A stretch of 64,000 nt of DNA from an uncultured Flavihumibacter sp. (GCA_902168105.1 CABHOY010000047.1:62001-126000); one strand, 5' to 3'; numbered from the stretch's first letter, positions 41,313-51,807 are shown. The notes: generated by a model not told the origin, from the letters alone. Translations and numbers: made by a program.

Positions 41313-44300
41313 ATGAATTATCACAGATCAGTTCGCACATATCTACCATATACCTGTTTAGTAAGTTTGTTTTTGTGCTGTTTGAGTATTAACAGGGTCC
41401 ACGCCCAGCGAAGGGATACCACGGTTACTAATCAGTCCAAGAATAACAGCAGCAGGATGTCTCAGCGCACCATGCAAAAACCTCTTGTACCAAAAGTAGC
41501 GCAACCAAAGGTAGAAGACCGCCGCCCACCATCGGAAATGCTTGCAGAAAAAAGGTGGACCATAAAACGTAAGCTGGTACAGAACATGCTGGCCAGGTAT
41601 AACTATTTGTACAATGCCAAGAAGAAACTACTCCTCATTACCCACAATGTAAGCCGCCAGGGGCAGGATAATTATAATTATCTGCTTCCCTTCTATCCTT
41701 ACAGCCTTCAGAACCTTGGCCTCAGCGCCGGGGATCTGGATACCGTTATAGAGAAGGCTTCCATCAACATACAAATTCGCGACCCGCGCAGCAAATGGAT
41801 TGACGATAGCTACCTTGTAATAGGTCAGGCTTACTTTTATCAGGGTGAATGGGACAAGGCCAGCAGAACCTTCCAGTTCATCAACACCAAATTTGCTCCC
41901 AAGAAGAAATCGGATAATAAAGCTATAGTAGGTTCCAGTGCTAACGATCAGATCAGCATTGCCTCCCGCGAGAAACGGAAACCGCCGTTCGGGTACTTCA
42001 AACATACCTATGCCCGTAACGACGCCTTCGTATGGCAGGCCAAAACCTTCCTGGAAATGAAGGAGTTCGATCAGGCGCGCTCGCTGATGAACATTGTCGA
42101 GCAGGACCCCTACTTTCCCAAAAGGCTGGCAGGCGACCTTGCTGAAGTAAGGGCCTATGCCCTTTATAAACAGGAACGCTTTGCTGAAGTGATCGTTCCC
42201 CTCCAGGCAGCTGTTAAAAGCAAGCGTAACCGCGATGAGCGGGCGCGTATGTTCTATATACTGGGACAACTGTATACCAATTACAGTCGCCCGGACTCCG
42301 CCGTAATGATGTTCCACAAAGTGATCAAACAAAAGCCTGATCCGATGATGGACTTCCAGGCGCGCATGCAGATCGCTAAACTGGACGCTACCCGGGAAGG
42401 CGGCTCCCTAGATGAGAGCCTGGCCCGTCTCAAAAGAATGGCCCGCCGGGAGAAATATATCGAGTTCCGTGATGCCATCTATTATAACATGGCCAACATC
42501 GTTTTGCCTAAAGATCCTGATCTGGCCCTGGAATACCTGCGTCAGTCACTCAAGGTAGAAAGCTCCAATACGATGCAGAAAGCCTTGTCTTTCAAAGCGG
42601 TAGCCGATATCTATTACGGCCAGCGCCAGTATCGCCTGGCCAGGAACTTCTACGACAGTACAGCTACTGTTATGCCGCCTGAGTTCACAGACTCTGCCAT
42701 TGTCAACAAACGCAAGCGGGTGTTGAATGATGTAGTTGTCCGTGTAGAGGCTATTCAGAAGGAAGATAGTTTACAACGTATTGCTGCCATGCCTGAATCG
42801 GACAGGATGATCTTCCTTGAAAAAATGGCTGCCACCATGCGTAAGGAGGCTGAAGAAAAAGCGAAAAAAGATAAGGAGGCCGCTGAAAATGGAATTGACC
42901 AACAGGACATGGCTAATAACAATCCACTTATTAATAATATGAACAACAGCCCTGCTGCTCCTAAAAAGGATGATCAGGGTGATTGGTACTTCTATAACAA
43001 TGCCAGCAAATCCGCCGGCTTCTCAGAATTTAAAAAGCGCTGGGGTAACAGGCCTTTGGCTGACAACTGGCGTAGAAGCCAGTCAGGAGCTGCCATTGCG
43101 AACCAACCTTTACAACAGGAAGATGCAAACGGCAACCCTATTGGTGCTAACGATCCTTCTAAAATCCCGTCAGACAGTGCCACAGCCAAAACACTGGCCG
43201 CTGGTTTGCCACTTACACCTGACGATCTCCTGAAATCGAACGTGATCGTAGAAGAAGCGTATTATGACCTGGGTAAACTTTATAATGACCAGCTGGACAA
43301 TACTGAGCTGGCCATCGAAACATACGATACCCTGCTGAACAGATATCCGCAGCATCCAAACAAAACAGAGGTAGTATATTCCCTGTATATCTGGCATACT
43401 AAACTGGGGCATACCGCACTGGCTAACAAATACAAACAAGCGGTGACCCAGTTCGGAGACTCCAAGTTTGCCAGCATCATCAAGTACGGCGCCCTGCAGG
43501 ATATTAACCAGGAGAAGAAAAAAGAGATCTCGACGGTATATGATTCTGTTTATGTAAACTATAGCAAGGGGAACCTTGAGGGAGCCATGGCGCTTAAAAA
43601 ATCAGCTGACTCCACTTATGGCCTCAACTTCATGCAGCCCAAATTTGACCTCCTGGAAGCCATGATCATCATGAAGATGGATACGTGCGAGTATGGGCGT
43701 CAGGCAGTTGTAAACGTGATCAACAAGTATAAGCAGGACGATGGGGTCCAGGAGAAGGCAAAATCATTGCTGGAAGCACTGGACAACCGGGCGGCACTGG
43801 TGGTATATCTCTCCAGGCTGGAAATTGACAAAAGCAGGGATGGCAACAATCCTGTGGATGAAAATATCTCTATCCGCTATCCATGGCAGAACCCCGAACC
43901 CAACTTTGGGAAACTGGATTCCGTGAAGATCAAAACAGCTATTGCTGATTCCATCAAACTGGCAGCTAATGCTGCACTGAAAGTAGCACCGCTACCTCCG
44001 CCAATAAAGCCTATAACTATCTATAAGCTGAATGCCCAAAATCCTCATTTTGTTGTGCTCTCCTTCCAGCGTGTATCTAAAGCCATCATGGATGAGGCAC
44101 TGACACAGTTTACCAGGTATAATGCCGAAAAACATAAAGGCGAAGGTATCCAGGTCGCCAATTTTGTGCTCTCTCAACAGGAAGTCATGCTGATCTTCAG
44201 GCTTTTCTCAAATGAAGACAAGGCATTGGACTATTTTGACGAGATCAGGATAGATGCGGAAAAGATCATTCCGCGTATCCGTCCGTCGGATTACTCAATG

Positions 44301-44396
44301 TTTATTATCTCAAGGGATAACTTCATTCAGATGAACAGTACCAAAGACATTGAAGGATACCGGAAATTCTTTAACGACAACTATGTTACACAGTAA
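41313..44396 (+). CDS. Tetratricopeptide-repeat protein, SprE/PorW-like (type IX secretion)
   Basis: The 1027-residue exported protein has a signal peptide with a cysteine pair (SLFLCCLSINRVHAQ; lipobox or signal peptidase I site). A large TPR domain follows, covering about residues 95-470 and 640-830, with units such as KWIDDSYLVIGQAYFYQGEW and ARMFYILGQLYTNYSRPDSA. A low-complexity Lys/Glu segment lies near 510 and a ferredoxin-like C-terminal domain at about 890-1027 (HFVVLSFQRVSKAI). The size and repeat pattern match SprE/PorW, a periplasmic lipoprotein needed for gliding and type IX secretion. No other T9SS gene is near. Sequence identity should be checked before using the name. Confidence 0.75.
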   Translation: MNYHRSVRTYLPYTCLVSLFLCCLSINRVHAQRRDTTVTNQSKNNSSRMSQRTMQKPLVPKVAQPKVEDRRPPSEMLAEKRWTIKRKLVQNMLARYNYLYNAKKKLLLITHNVSRQGQDNYNYLLPFYPYSLQNLGLSAGDLDTVIEKASINIQIRDPRSKWIDDSYLVIGQAYFYQGEWDKASRTFQFINTKFAPKKKSDNKAIVGSSANDQISIASREKRKPPFGYFKHTYARNDAFVWQAKTFLEMKEFDQARSLMNIVEQDPYFPKRLAGDLAEVRAYALYKQERFAEVIVPLQAAVKSKRNRDERARMFYILGQLYTNYSRPDSAVMMFHKVIKQKPDPMMDFQARMQIAKLDATREGGSLDESLARLKRMARREKYIEFRDAIYYNMANIVLPKDPDLALEYLRQSLKVESSNTMQKALSFKAVADIYYGQRQYRLARNFYDSTATVMPPEFTDSAIVNKRKRVLNDVVVRVEAIQKEDSLQRIAAMPESDRMIFLEKMAATMRKEAEEKAKKDKEAAENGIDQQDMANNNPLINNMNNSPAAPKKDDQGDWYFYNNASKSAGFSEFKKRWGNRPLADNWRRSQSGAAIANQPLQQEDANGNPIGANDPSKIPSDSATAKTLAAGLPLTPDDLLKSNVIVEEAYYDLGKLYNDQLDNTELAIETYDTLLNRYPQHPNKTEVVYSLYIWHTKLGHTALANKYKQAVTQFGDSKFASIIKYGALQDINQEKKKEISTVYDSVYVNYSKGNLEGAMALKKSADSTYGLNFMQPKFDLLEAMIIMKMDTCEYGRQAVVNVINKYKQDDGVQEKAKSLLEALDNRAALVVYLSRLEIDKSRDGNNPVDENISIRYPWQNPEPNFGKLDSVKIKTAIADSIKLAANAALKVAPLPPPIKPITIYKLNAQNPHFVVLSFQRVSKAIMDEALTQFTRYNAEKHKGEGIQVANFVLSQQEVMLIFRLFSNEDKALDYFDEIRIDAEKIIPRIRPSDYSMFIISRDNFIQMNSTKDIEGYRKFFNDNYVTQ

Positions 44397-44488
44397 CTGG
44401 CAATAAGATATAAACACATATTAATTCATTAAGGTACATAAGTCAGTCTTTTAACAATATTTGGGGGACATCAACCCGTTTTTTTTAA

Positions 44489-44496
44489 TAGTTTTG
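44489..44496 (+). promoter_or_regulatory. -7 promoter box upstream of PBP1A (TAGTTTTG)
   Basis: A TAnnTTTG match lies 105 nt upstream of the PBP1A start, implying a leader of about 100 nt. A short palindrome ATTACG-N7-CGTAAT sits just downstream (44503-44521) and could be an operator. Confidence 0.45.
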
Positions 44497-44601
44497 CCCG
44501 CTATTACGTGCGTAGCGTAATAAGGCCCGTAAATTGCTATAACTGGGGTATAAGCCAATGAGAGCGTTGCTGGCTGCGCAAATCAAATATTTAAAGCAAG
44601 T

Positions 44602-46989
44602 ATGAAAAAATCGGTTAAAATATTGTGGATCACAGTGTTATCGATAACTGGAGTATCTCTGTTATTGATCATGCTGGTGAATTTCCGCATTATTGGCAGC
44701 ATGCCATCTATGGAGACCCTGGAAAACCCGAGGGCAGCCCTTGCATCTGAAGTAATTGCTGAAGATGGTACCATCCTGGGTAAATATTACCAGGTGGACA
44801 GGTCAAGCTCTGACTACAACGAAATTTCCAAAAACGTTATTAATGCACTGGTAGCCACTGAGGACGTCCGGTTCTACGAACACTCAGGGATAGATCCTTA
44901 TGCAACGATTGCTATTCCTTTTTATCTCCTGCAAGGTAAAAAAAGAGGTTCCAGTACTATCACACAACAGCTGGCGCTGAACCTGCAGGCTGATAATACC
45001 GGTGCGCAACGTGCTTCCAATATGATAAAAAGGGGCTTTCAGAAAATGCAGGAATGGCTGATCGCGGTAAGACTGGAGCGTAATTTCACCAAACAGGAGA
45101 TTGTTACTCTTTATCTGAATACAGTACCCTTTGGCGATAACGTATATGGGATTGAAAATGGCGCACGTACCTTCTTCAGTAAAGATGCCGGTCATCTGTC
45201 AATTGAGGAAGCAGCTACCCTGATAGCCATGCTGAAAGGTACCAATCTCTATAACCCACGCCGTAATCCAAAGGCAGCGTTGGATCGCCGTAACACGGTG
45301 ATAGCACTCATGCAGAAGAATGACTTTATTACTGAAGCAGAGGCAAATGCAGCTATGAGCAAACCTATCGTATTGCGCTACAATAAGATAGACCACAATA
45401 AGGGCTTAGCTCCTTACTTCAGGGAAGTATTGCGTGACGAGCTGAAAGTATGGTGTAAAGAACATAAAAAAGCTGACGGCTCAGAATATAACCTGTACCG
45501 CGACGGCCTGAAAATATATACGACCATCAATCCACGCATGCAGCTGTATGCAGAAGAGGCGGTAGATCGTCACCTGAAAGATCTGCAGAAAGTGTTTTCA
45601 GCACAGTCAAATATTAAGTCTGGCAGCGTGTGGAAAAACTGGCAGGCATACGTTGACCGTTATATGAAGGAGTCTGACCGTTACAAGGCAATGAAAGATG
45701 AAGAAGCGAGCGACGATCAGATCAAGAAAGCCTTCAATACGCCTGTGAAAATGAAGGTATTTGCCTGGAGAAGCTTTACTGAACCAGAACTGAACGAACT
45801 GGATACCATCATGACACCGGTAGATTCTATCAAGTATATGAGAGCTATCTTACAGGCGGGCTTCATGGCGATGGACCCAGAAAGCGGTGAGATCAAAGCC
45901 TGGGTAGGTGGTCCGGACTTCCGTTATTTCAAGAACGACCACGTCGCCAAAACCCGCAGGCAGGTAGGTTCTACCTTTAAACCATTCCTGTATTGCTTTG
46001 CGATCATGAATGGTATGTCGCCCAATACGATGTTGCCTAACGAACCGGTATCATTCCCTAAATATAACTGGACGTTGAGCCGTAACTCTGAAGGTAGTGT
46101 AGGCGGTAGCATCACTATGGCAGGAGCACTTGCTAAATCACTGAACCTGGTGTCGGCCTACCTGATCAAACAGTTAGGACCACAGGCCGTTGCTGATTTT
46201 GCGAAAAACAAGATCGGCTTCAATGCTGACATCCCACCGTATCCATCCATTTCACTGGGTACACCGGAAATTTCTTTATATGAAATGCTGCAGGCCTACA
46301 CGATGTTCCCGGCCCGTGGTATCATTACAAAGCCTATCTACATCACCCGTATAGAAGACAGGAATGGTAACATCCTGCAAACATTTGCACCTGAAAAACG
46401 TGAAGTGATCAGTGAGAATGAATCTTTCACGATGGTTAGAATGATGCAGGGCGTAACTGGTCCCGGAGGTACATCAGCACGTCTGCGTTTCCGTTATGGC
46501 ATCCAAAGTGAAGTAGCAGGTAAAACCGGTACTACCAATGATAACACTGATGGCTGGTTCCTCGGTTTTACACCGCAGCTGCTGGCTGGCGCATGGGTCG
46601 GTTGTGAAAACAACTTCCTCCATTTCAGTACTACCACGAACGGTCAGGGTGCTAATACCGGTCTGCCGATCTGGGCTTACTTCTTCCAGAAAGTATATGC
46701 TGATAAAACGCTGAAGATCGATGATAAAGCAACCTTCTCTATTCCGTCATCGTTCAAGGCAGACCTTTATAGCGACATTGAAGCAAATCAGCGACCTGAC
46801 GCAGAAGCTGAAGATCAGGGTAATGGCCGGGCCGATGAATACATGGATGTAAATGAGTACGAGGCGGAAGCCGACAAAGCCGCCAGGGAAAGAGAAAGGG
46901 AGAAACAGAAAGAAGCCAATAAGGATAAACCGCTTCCTTCCACCATGCCGAAAGCCGCCTATCCGGCACCACCTGTCAAACCACAGTAA
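44602..46989 (+). CDS. mrcA: Penicillin-binding protein 1A (bifunctional transglycosylase-transpeptidase)
   Basis: This class A PBP polymerises and cross-links peptidoglycan. One N-terminal transmembrane helix (about 8-28) is followed by the GT51 domain with catalytic Glu87 in ATEDVRFYEHSGID and GSSTITQQLALNLQ. The transpeptidase domain has Ser457-x-x-Lys460 (GSTFKPF), Ser513-Leu-Asn515 (SLN) and KTGT at 641-644. The 795-residue length fits the family, and a charged tail ends the protein. All active-site residues are intact. A bidirectional terminator follows at 47010. Confidence 0.95.
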   Translation: MKKSVKILWITVLSITGVSLLLIMLVNFRIIGSMPSMETLENPRAALASEVIAEDGTILGKYYQVDRSSSDYNEISKNVINALVATEDVRFYEHSGIDPYATIAIPFYLLQGKKRGSSTITQQLALNLQADNTGAQRASNMIKRGFQKMQEWLIAVRLERNFTKQEIVTLYLNTVPFGDNVYGIENGARTFFSKDAGHLSIEEAATLIAMLKGTNLYNPRRNPKAALDRRNTVIALMQKNDFITEAEANAAMSKPIVLRYNKIDHNKGLAPYFREVLRDELKVWCKEHKKADGSEYNLYRDGLKIYTTINPRMQLYAEEAVDRHLKDLQKVFSAQSNIKSGSVWKNWQAYVDRYMKESDRYKAMKDEEASDDQIKKAFNTPVKMKVFAWRSFTEPELNELDTIMTPVDSIKYMRAILQAGFMAMDPESGEIKAWVGGPDFRYFKNDHVAKTRRQVGSTFKPFLYCFAIMNGMSPNTMLPNEPVSFPKYNWTLSRNSEGSVGGSITMAGALAKSLNLVSAYLIKQLGPQAVADFAKNKIGFNADIPPYPSISLGTPEISLYEMLQAYTMFPARGIITKPIYITRIEDRNGNILQTFAPEKREVISENESFTMVRMMQGVTGPGGTSARLRFRYGIQSEVAGKTGTTNDNTDGWFLGFTPQLLAGAWVGCENNFLHFSTTTNGQGANTGLPIWAYFFQKVYADKTLKIDDKATFSIPSSFKADLYSDIEANQRPDAEAEDQGNGRADEYMDVNEYEAEADKAAREREREKQKEANKDKPLPSTMPKAAYPAPPVKPQ

Positions 46990-47009
46990 ATACGATCCTA
47001 AATAAATAG

Positions 47010-47044
47010 AGAGGCGCCTGGTTTAAAACCGGGCGCCTCTTTTA
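47010..47044. terminator. Bidirectional terminator between PBP1A and the M28 peptidase
   Basis: AGAGGCGCC pairs with GGCGCCTCT (47010-47018 with 47032-47040), followed by TTT on the plus strand and flanked by A/T runs. It serves both converging genes. Confidence 0.85.
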
Positions 47045-47063
47045 CATTATATCTGTCGTACGT

Positions 47064-48011
47064 TTATTTCTTTTCTTCTTCTTTCTTCTCCTCTCCTACA
47101 TAATGCAGCTCTGTGTACTTCATTGCATTAGTGATCAGTTGAATGCCCAGTTTAAGGATAATCGCTTCCTCTTTCGCTTTTAGTTTTTCGATGTCATCTG
47201 TTGGCTTGTGATAATCATCATGCGGACCGGTATGCAGGAAGATCACCGGGACCTTACTCATGAAGAAGTTATGGTGATCTGAGGCTCCTTTGCCCGATCC
47301 ATCTGTAAAATAGTGAATACCCGGTTCCTGTGCATCTTTAAATACGGCAGGCCATTCCTGCGCTGTGGCATAACCACCTATACCGATACCCCGTTCTTCA
47401 TTATACCTTCCTATCATGTCCATATTCAGCATGAAATGTATATTGGTCAACGGTATAGTGGGATTGGCTGTAAAGTACTTTGATCCCTGCAATCCCATTT
47501 CCTCACCTCCGAAGGAGATGAACAGGAAGTTAAACGGTTCTTTCTGTCCATTCTCTGTAAAGTACCTGGCCAGTTCCAGCAATCCGGCTACGCCAGAGGC
47601 ATTATCGTCAGCCCCATTATGGATCTGTCCAACAGGGTACTTTCCGTCGAATAATGCGGCCGTGCCGAGATGGTCGTAATGCGCACCAATAATGATGGTT
47701 TTGGCGGCGCCATTATCCAGGAAGCCGATCACATTCCTGCTTACCAAGTTGTGATGTTCTTTCCGGTCGAAGGTGAAATCCTGGAAGTAACTGCTTCCAT
47801 TTCCTGGTTCCAGCCCTAATTTCTTAAACTGTTTTGCTACATAATTGCTAGCCTTGATGCTGCCCTTTTCATTGGTGCCACGGCCTTTTAATTTGTTGGA
47901 AGCCAGATAGCTTACCGTTTTGTGTATACGGCTGGCGGATGGCTGATAGTCTTGTGCATATGAGGTAGAATAGACAGTTGCGGCTATTCCCAGAAACAAT
48001 AAGTATTTCAT
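47064..48011 (-). CDS. M28-family zinc metallopeptidase (exported)
   Basis: The 315-residue protein has a signal peptide (MKYLLFLGIAATVYSTSYAQ). The M28 metal ligands appear in order: IIIGAHYDHLGT, GADDNASGVAGLLELARY, the catalytic pair in SFGGEEMGLQGSKYF, and NMDMIGRYN. The final His is in GPHDDYHKPTDD. It is probably a periplasmic or surface aminopeptidase. A short Lys/Glu tail (EEKKEEEKK) ends it. It is preceded on the same strand by yidC, but a hairpin at 48045 separates the two. Confidence 0.9.
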   Translation of the reverse strand: MKYLLFLGIAATVYSTSYAQDYQPSASRIHKTVSYLASNKLKGRGTNEKGSIKASNYVAKQFKKLGLEPGNGSSYFQDFTFDRKEHHNLVSRNVIGFLDNGAAKTIIIGAHYDHLGTAALFDGKYPVGQIHNGADDNASGVAGLLELARYFTENGQKEPFNFLFISFGGEEMGLQGSKYFTANPTIPLTNIHFMLNMDMIGRYNEERGIGIGGYATAQEWPAVFKDAQEPGIHYFTDGSGKGASDHHNFFMSKVPVIFLHTGPHDDYHKPTDDIEKLKAKEEAIILKLGIQLITNAMKYTELHYVGEEKKEEEKK

Positions 48012-48044
48012 TAGGTCAGATTAAATGCATGAACCCTGAAAATA

Positions 48045-48079
48045 CAGAAGGCTTCCTTTGCGGGAAGCCTTCTGTTAAT
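48045..48079 (-). terminator. Hairpin after yidC
   Basis: CAGAAGGCTTCC (48045-48056) pairs with GGAAGCCTTCTG (48063-48074). On the minus strand it is followed by TATTTTC, a moderate T tract. Confidence 0.75.
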
Positions 48080-48103
48080 ATTCTATACTAAAAAGATTGG
48101 ATT

Positions 48104-49939
48104 CTATTGCTTTTTGCGTTGCTGTTGCATGTCCTGCTGGCGCTTCTGCATATCTTCCAGTTTTTCCTGCCATTTCGATTTGCCAGCTGGTTTCTTCTTG
48201 TTCTCCTGGATCTGTGCATGGATCTTATCATGGTTCACGAAGAACTTCTGGATCACCCACTGCAGACCAATACTGATCACGTTGGACAGGAAGTAGTAGA
48301 AGGTCAGCGCTGACGCCAGACGGTTGAATATACCCAATAGCATGATCGGGAATACATACGGCATATATTTCATTACCGGATTGCTCTGATCTGCCATACC
48401 ACGGTTATTGAACGCCAGCATTAAGCTGGTTGCGGTCATTAACAAAGTGAATAAGCTCACGTGGTTACCGTAGAACGGAATAGTGAACGGCAGGTCGAAG
48501 ATGGAATCGTAAGCGGAAAGGTCTGCCGCCCACAGGAAGCTTTCTTGTCTCAGCTCAATAGAGGATGGGAAGAAGCTATACATCGCTACCAGGATAGGTA
48601 GCTGCATTACAGCTGGTAAACAACCACCCAGTGGGTTTACACCGGCACTCTTGAATAACTTCATTTGTTCCATACCGAAAGACTGCTGATCGTCGCCATA
48701 TTTAGCTTTGAGTGCATCGATCTCTGGCTTCAGTACTTTCATTTTAGCCTGAGATACGTAACTCTGGTAAGTGAAAGGTGCTATCAGCAAGCGGATGAAC
48801 AATGTGAGCAGGATGATGATGATACCATAGTTACCGATAAATCCGCTCAGGAAGTTGAACACAGGGATGATCACCCATTTGTTCACATATTTAACGAAAG
48901 CGAATATACCTGAACCCAGCGGGATGATACTTTCCAGACCGATATCAAAGGATTTCAGGGTCTTATAGTGGTTAGGACCGTAGTAGATCTCGATCGGGAA
49001 GCTAAAGTCATGTGCACGACTGTAAGGAATGTCGAGGGTTGCAAATGTTTGTCCTACGATATTACCGCTTTCAGGTACTTTGGTATTGATCTCTGCACCG
49101 GCGAAACGAGCGTCGTTCCTGGCGATGAAGGTGGTATTAAAGAACTGCTGTTTCACGCTCAACCATTCCAGCTTCGTATCAAATTTCTGATGGCTGGTAC
49201 GTTCGAGGGTGAAATAATCATGTTTGCCGTCTGTATCCCGGTAATGTACCTGGTTGTTCAGACGTTCGTTCTGCATATCCTTCTCCTGCTTATCATTCTG
49301 GGAATCCCACTGTAAGGTCAGGGTCTTCTGATTGGCAGGTAATATATTTTCCAGGCCGATAGCATGGATGTCAAAATCAACTGCATAACCATCCTGTTTC
49401 AGGGTATATACATACTCCAGGTACTGAGCAGGATTGGAAGTGGGCAGGCGGTAGGTGATAGCCTGGCTACCATCTGCCAGCTGTTGTACGGTACCACCGG
49501 TAAAGTACAGGTCTGCAGTATTCAGCGAAGTATTATTGGCAGGAACCTGCAGGGAAATACGGTTGAAGGAACTGTTTGCCAGCATCAACGGTTTACCCTG
49601 GAAGTCTTTGAATTGTTTCAACTGTACGAGCGAAGGCTGTCCACCGTGGTTAGAGAAAGTGATCTTCAGCACTTTATTCTCCATTACAGCAGTTTGCTGA
49701 GTACCACTGGCAGCGCCTGCGAAGGTTCCGTATACACCGGCAAGTTTGGTGGAATCAGGTGTACCTGTGGCGGTGGCATAATTCGCGGTATCAACGGGTT
49801 TCGGCTTGTTGATATTAGCGATGGAATCCTGGCGGTCCTTGTCTCTTTTAGCAGCAACCTGCTGTTTCTGGTTAAAGAAAATGTAACCGACAAACAACAC
49901 TCCCAGTAGTACAAAGCCAATGACTGAGTTTCTGTCCAT
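48104..49939 (-). CDS. yidC: Membrane protein insertase YidC
   Basis: YidC inserts and folds inner-membrane proteins. The 611-residue protein (from MDRNSVIGFVLLG) has an N-terminal transmembrane helix and a large periplasmic beta-sandwich domain (about 60-340). Five C-terminal helices form the insertase core, with NYGIIIILLTLFIRLLIAPF, the substrate-contact arginine in FIRLLIAPFTY, GGCLPAVMQLPILVAMYSFF, and a basic tail. The start at 49939 is the family start; an ATG 9 nt upstream is the alternative. A TACCTTTG promoter lies 24 nt upstream. It follows pyrG on the same strand. Confidence 0.95.
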   Translation of the reverse strand: MDRNSVIGFVLLGVLFVGYIFFNQKQQVAAKRDKDRQDSIANINKPKPVDTANYATATGTPDSTKLAGVYGTFAGAASGTQQTAVMENKVLKITFSNHGGQPSLVQLKQFKDFQGKPLMLANSSFNRISLQVPANNTSLNTADLYFTGGTVQQLADGSQAITYRLPTSNPAQYLEYVYTLKQDGYAVDFDIHAIGLENILPANQKTLTLQWDSQNDKQEKDMQNERLNNQVHYRDTDGKHDYFTLERTSHQKFDTKLEWLSVKQQFFNTTFIARNDARFAGAEINTKVPESGNIVGQTFATLDIPYSRAHDFSFPIEIYYGPNHYKTLKSFDIGLESIIPLGSGIFAFVKYVNKWVIIPVFNFLSGFIGNYGIIIILLTLFIRLLIAPFTYQSYVSQAKMKVLKPEIDALKAKYGDDQQSFGMEQMKLFKSAGVNPLGGCLPAVMQLPILVAMYSFFPSSIELRQESFLWAADLSAYDSIFDLPFTIPFYGNHVSLFTLLMTATSLMLAFNNRGMADQSNPVMKYMPYVFPIMLLGIFNRLASALTFYYFLSNVISIGLQWVIQKFFVNHDKIHAQIQENKKKPAGKSKWQEKLEDMQKRQQDMQQQRKKQ

Positions 49940-49963
49940 GAAATTCAATTAAAATTTAGGCAG

Positions 49964-49971
49964 CAAAGGTA
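49964..49971 (-). promoter_or_regulatory. -7 promoter box for yidC (TACCTTTG)
   Basis: A perfect TAnnTTTG lies 24 nt upstream of the chosen yidC start, indicating a promoter independent of pyrG. Confidence 0.6.
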
Positions 49972-50056
49972 AGTAAAAGCAACAAGCTTTCAGCTGTAAT
50001 CGACAAAGTTAATACCTCGTCGTTACTACTGAAAGCCTGCGACTTATAAATATTTA

Positions 50057-51709
50057 TTATTGATGTGCAATCTTTTCTTCAGCAACTTTCGCCCTATTGG
50101 TCTTGTCCTCCGCGTACTGTTTCGCTGCAGCAATAAAGTGCACGAACAGTGGTGCAGGCGCTTCCACGGTGCTTTTCAGCTCTGGATGGAACTGGCAGCC
50201 TACGAAGAAAGGATGATCAGGTAATTCGACCATTTCTACCAGTCCGCTTTCCGGATTACGGCCGGAAGGGATCATACCCGCCCTTTCGAAATCGGCCAGG
50301 AACTGGCTATTAAATTCATAACGATGGCGGTGGCGTTCGCTGATCGTAGTGCTACCGTAAATGCCGGCAGCCCTTGAACCTGGCGTTAATTCGCAGGTAT
50401 AAGCCCCCAGACGCATTGTACCACCCTTCACAGTGATCTTTTTCTGTTCTTCCATCAACCCGATCACCGCATAAGATGTATCAGGGTTCATTTCGGTAGA
50501 ATGCGCATCTTTCCATCCTATTACGTTACGGGCGTATTCTACAACGCTCATCTGCATACCAAGACAAATACCAAAGAATGGCAGGTTGTTCTCGCGTGCA
50601 TATTGTATAGCCACGATCTTTCCTTCGATACCACGATGACCGAAACCAGGAGCGACCAGCAGGCCATCCAGGTTACGCAGTTTCTCTGCTACGTTCTCGT
50701 TAGTAAGGAATTCAGAATGAATGTTTTGTACAACTACCTTGCATTCGTTCATTGCTCCGGCATGAATAAATGACTCCAGGATCGACTTATAGGCATCCTG
50801 CAGTTCCACGTACTTTCCGATCAGACCGATGGTCACTTTAGACTTCGGATATTTCAGTTTGTCCAGGAAGGCGCGCCATTTGGTCATATCAGGCTCTCTT
50901 TCAATAGGGATGCCTAATTTTTTCATACAGATCACGTCCAGTTTCTCACGCAGCATTTCCAATGGCACTTCATAGATAGTGCTCATGTCTGTCGCTTCGA
51001 TCACTGCATCCACAGTCACATTACAGAACAGCGCTATTTTCTTTTTCAGATCATTGTACATCGGCTCTTCCGTACGACATACGATCACGTCAGGATGCAC
51101 ACCGTTCTCACTCATCATTTTCACGGAGTGCTGCGTTGGCTTGGTTTTCAATTCTTTCGCTGCACGCAGGTAAGGGATCAGGGTCAGGTGCACTACCAGG
51201 CAATCCTGCTCATCCAGCTCCCATTGTAATTGACGAACTGCCTCTATATAAGGCAGGGACTCGATATCCCCTACAGTACCACCCAGCTCGGTAATAACGA
51301 TGTCATATTTGCCATCTTTACCCAGCAGCAGGATCCTGCGTTTGATCTCGTCTGTAATATGCGGTACTACCTGTACAGTCTTACCCAGGTACGCGCCTTC
51401 ACGCTCCTTATTGATAACTGTTTGATAAATACGGCCTGTAGTAACGTTATTCGCCTGGGAGGTAGGCGTGTTCAGGAAACGTTCATAGTGCCCAAGGTCC
51501 AGGTCAGTTTCGGCGCCATCTTCAGTTACAAAGCACTCACCGTGTTCGTAAGGGTTTAATGTTCCCGGATCCACATTGATATATGGATCAAATTTCTGAA
51601 TAGTCACTCTAAAGCCACGAGCCTGCAATAATTTCGCTAGCGAAGCAGCTATAATTCCTTTACCCAACGAGGAAGTAACACCTCCCGTAACGAAGATATA
51701 TTTTGCCAT
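50057..51709 (-). CDS. pyrG: CTP synthase
   Basis: PyrG makes CTP from UTP, ATP and glutamine. The 550-residue protein has the synthetase domain with the P-loop FVTGGVTSSLGKGI at the start, FDPYINVDPGTLNPYEHGE, and GGTVGDIESLPYIEAVRQ. A class I glutaminase domain (about 290-550) follows, with the nucleophile in FFGICLGMQ and the His and Glu in FHPELKS. All active residues are intact. A promoter box lies about 100 nt upstream, leaving a leader that can form a short stem (51734-51741 with 51778-51785). Confidence 0.96.
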   Translation of the reverse strand: MAKYIFVTGGVTSSLGKGIIAASLAKLLQARGFRVTIQKFDPYINVDPGTLNPYEHGECFVTEDGAETDLDLGHYERFLNTPTSQANNVTTGRIYQTVINKEREGAYLGKTVQVVPHITDEIKRRILLLGKDGKYDIVITELGGTVGDIESLPYIEAVRQLQWELDEQDCLVVHLTLIPYLRAAKELKTKPTQHSVKMMSENGVHPDVIVCRTEEPMYNDLKKKIALFCNVTVDAVIEATDMSTIYEVPLEMLREKLDVICMKKLGIPIEREPDMTKWRAFLDKLKYPKSKVTIGLIGKYVELQDAYKSILESFIHAGAMNECKVVVQNIHSEFLTNENVAEKLRNLDGLLVAPGFGHRGIEGKIVAIQYARENNLPFFGICLGMQMSVVEYARNVIGWKDAHSTEMNPDTSYAVIGLMEEQKKITVKGGTMRLGAYTCELTPGSRAAGIYGSTTISERHRHRYEFNSQFLADFERAGMIPSGRNPESGLVEMVELPDHPFFVGCQFHPELKSTVEAPAPLFVHFIAAAKQYAEDKTNRAKVAEEKIAHQ

Positions 51710-51807
51710 AAGATCTAAAAATTCTGTAGAATATACTTGACCTAAAGAGAAGCGCCGGACGACTTTTGGTGTAACCAGTCAAGTAAAAATAACTTCCGAA
51801 GGTCATG

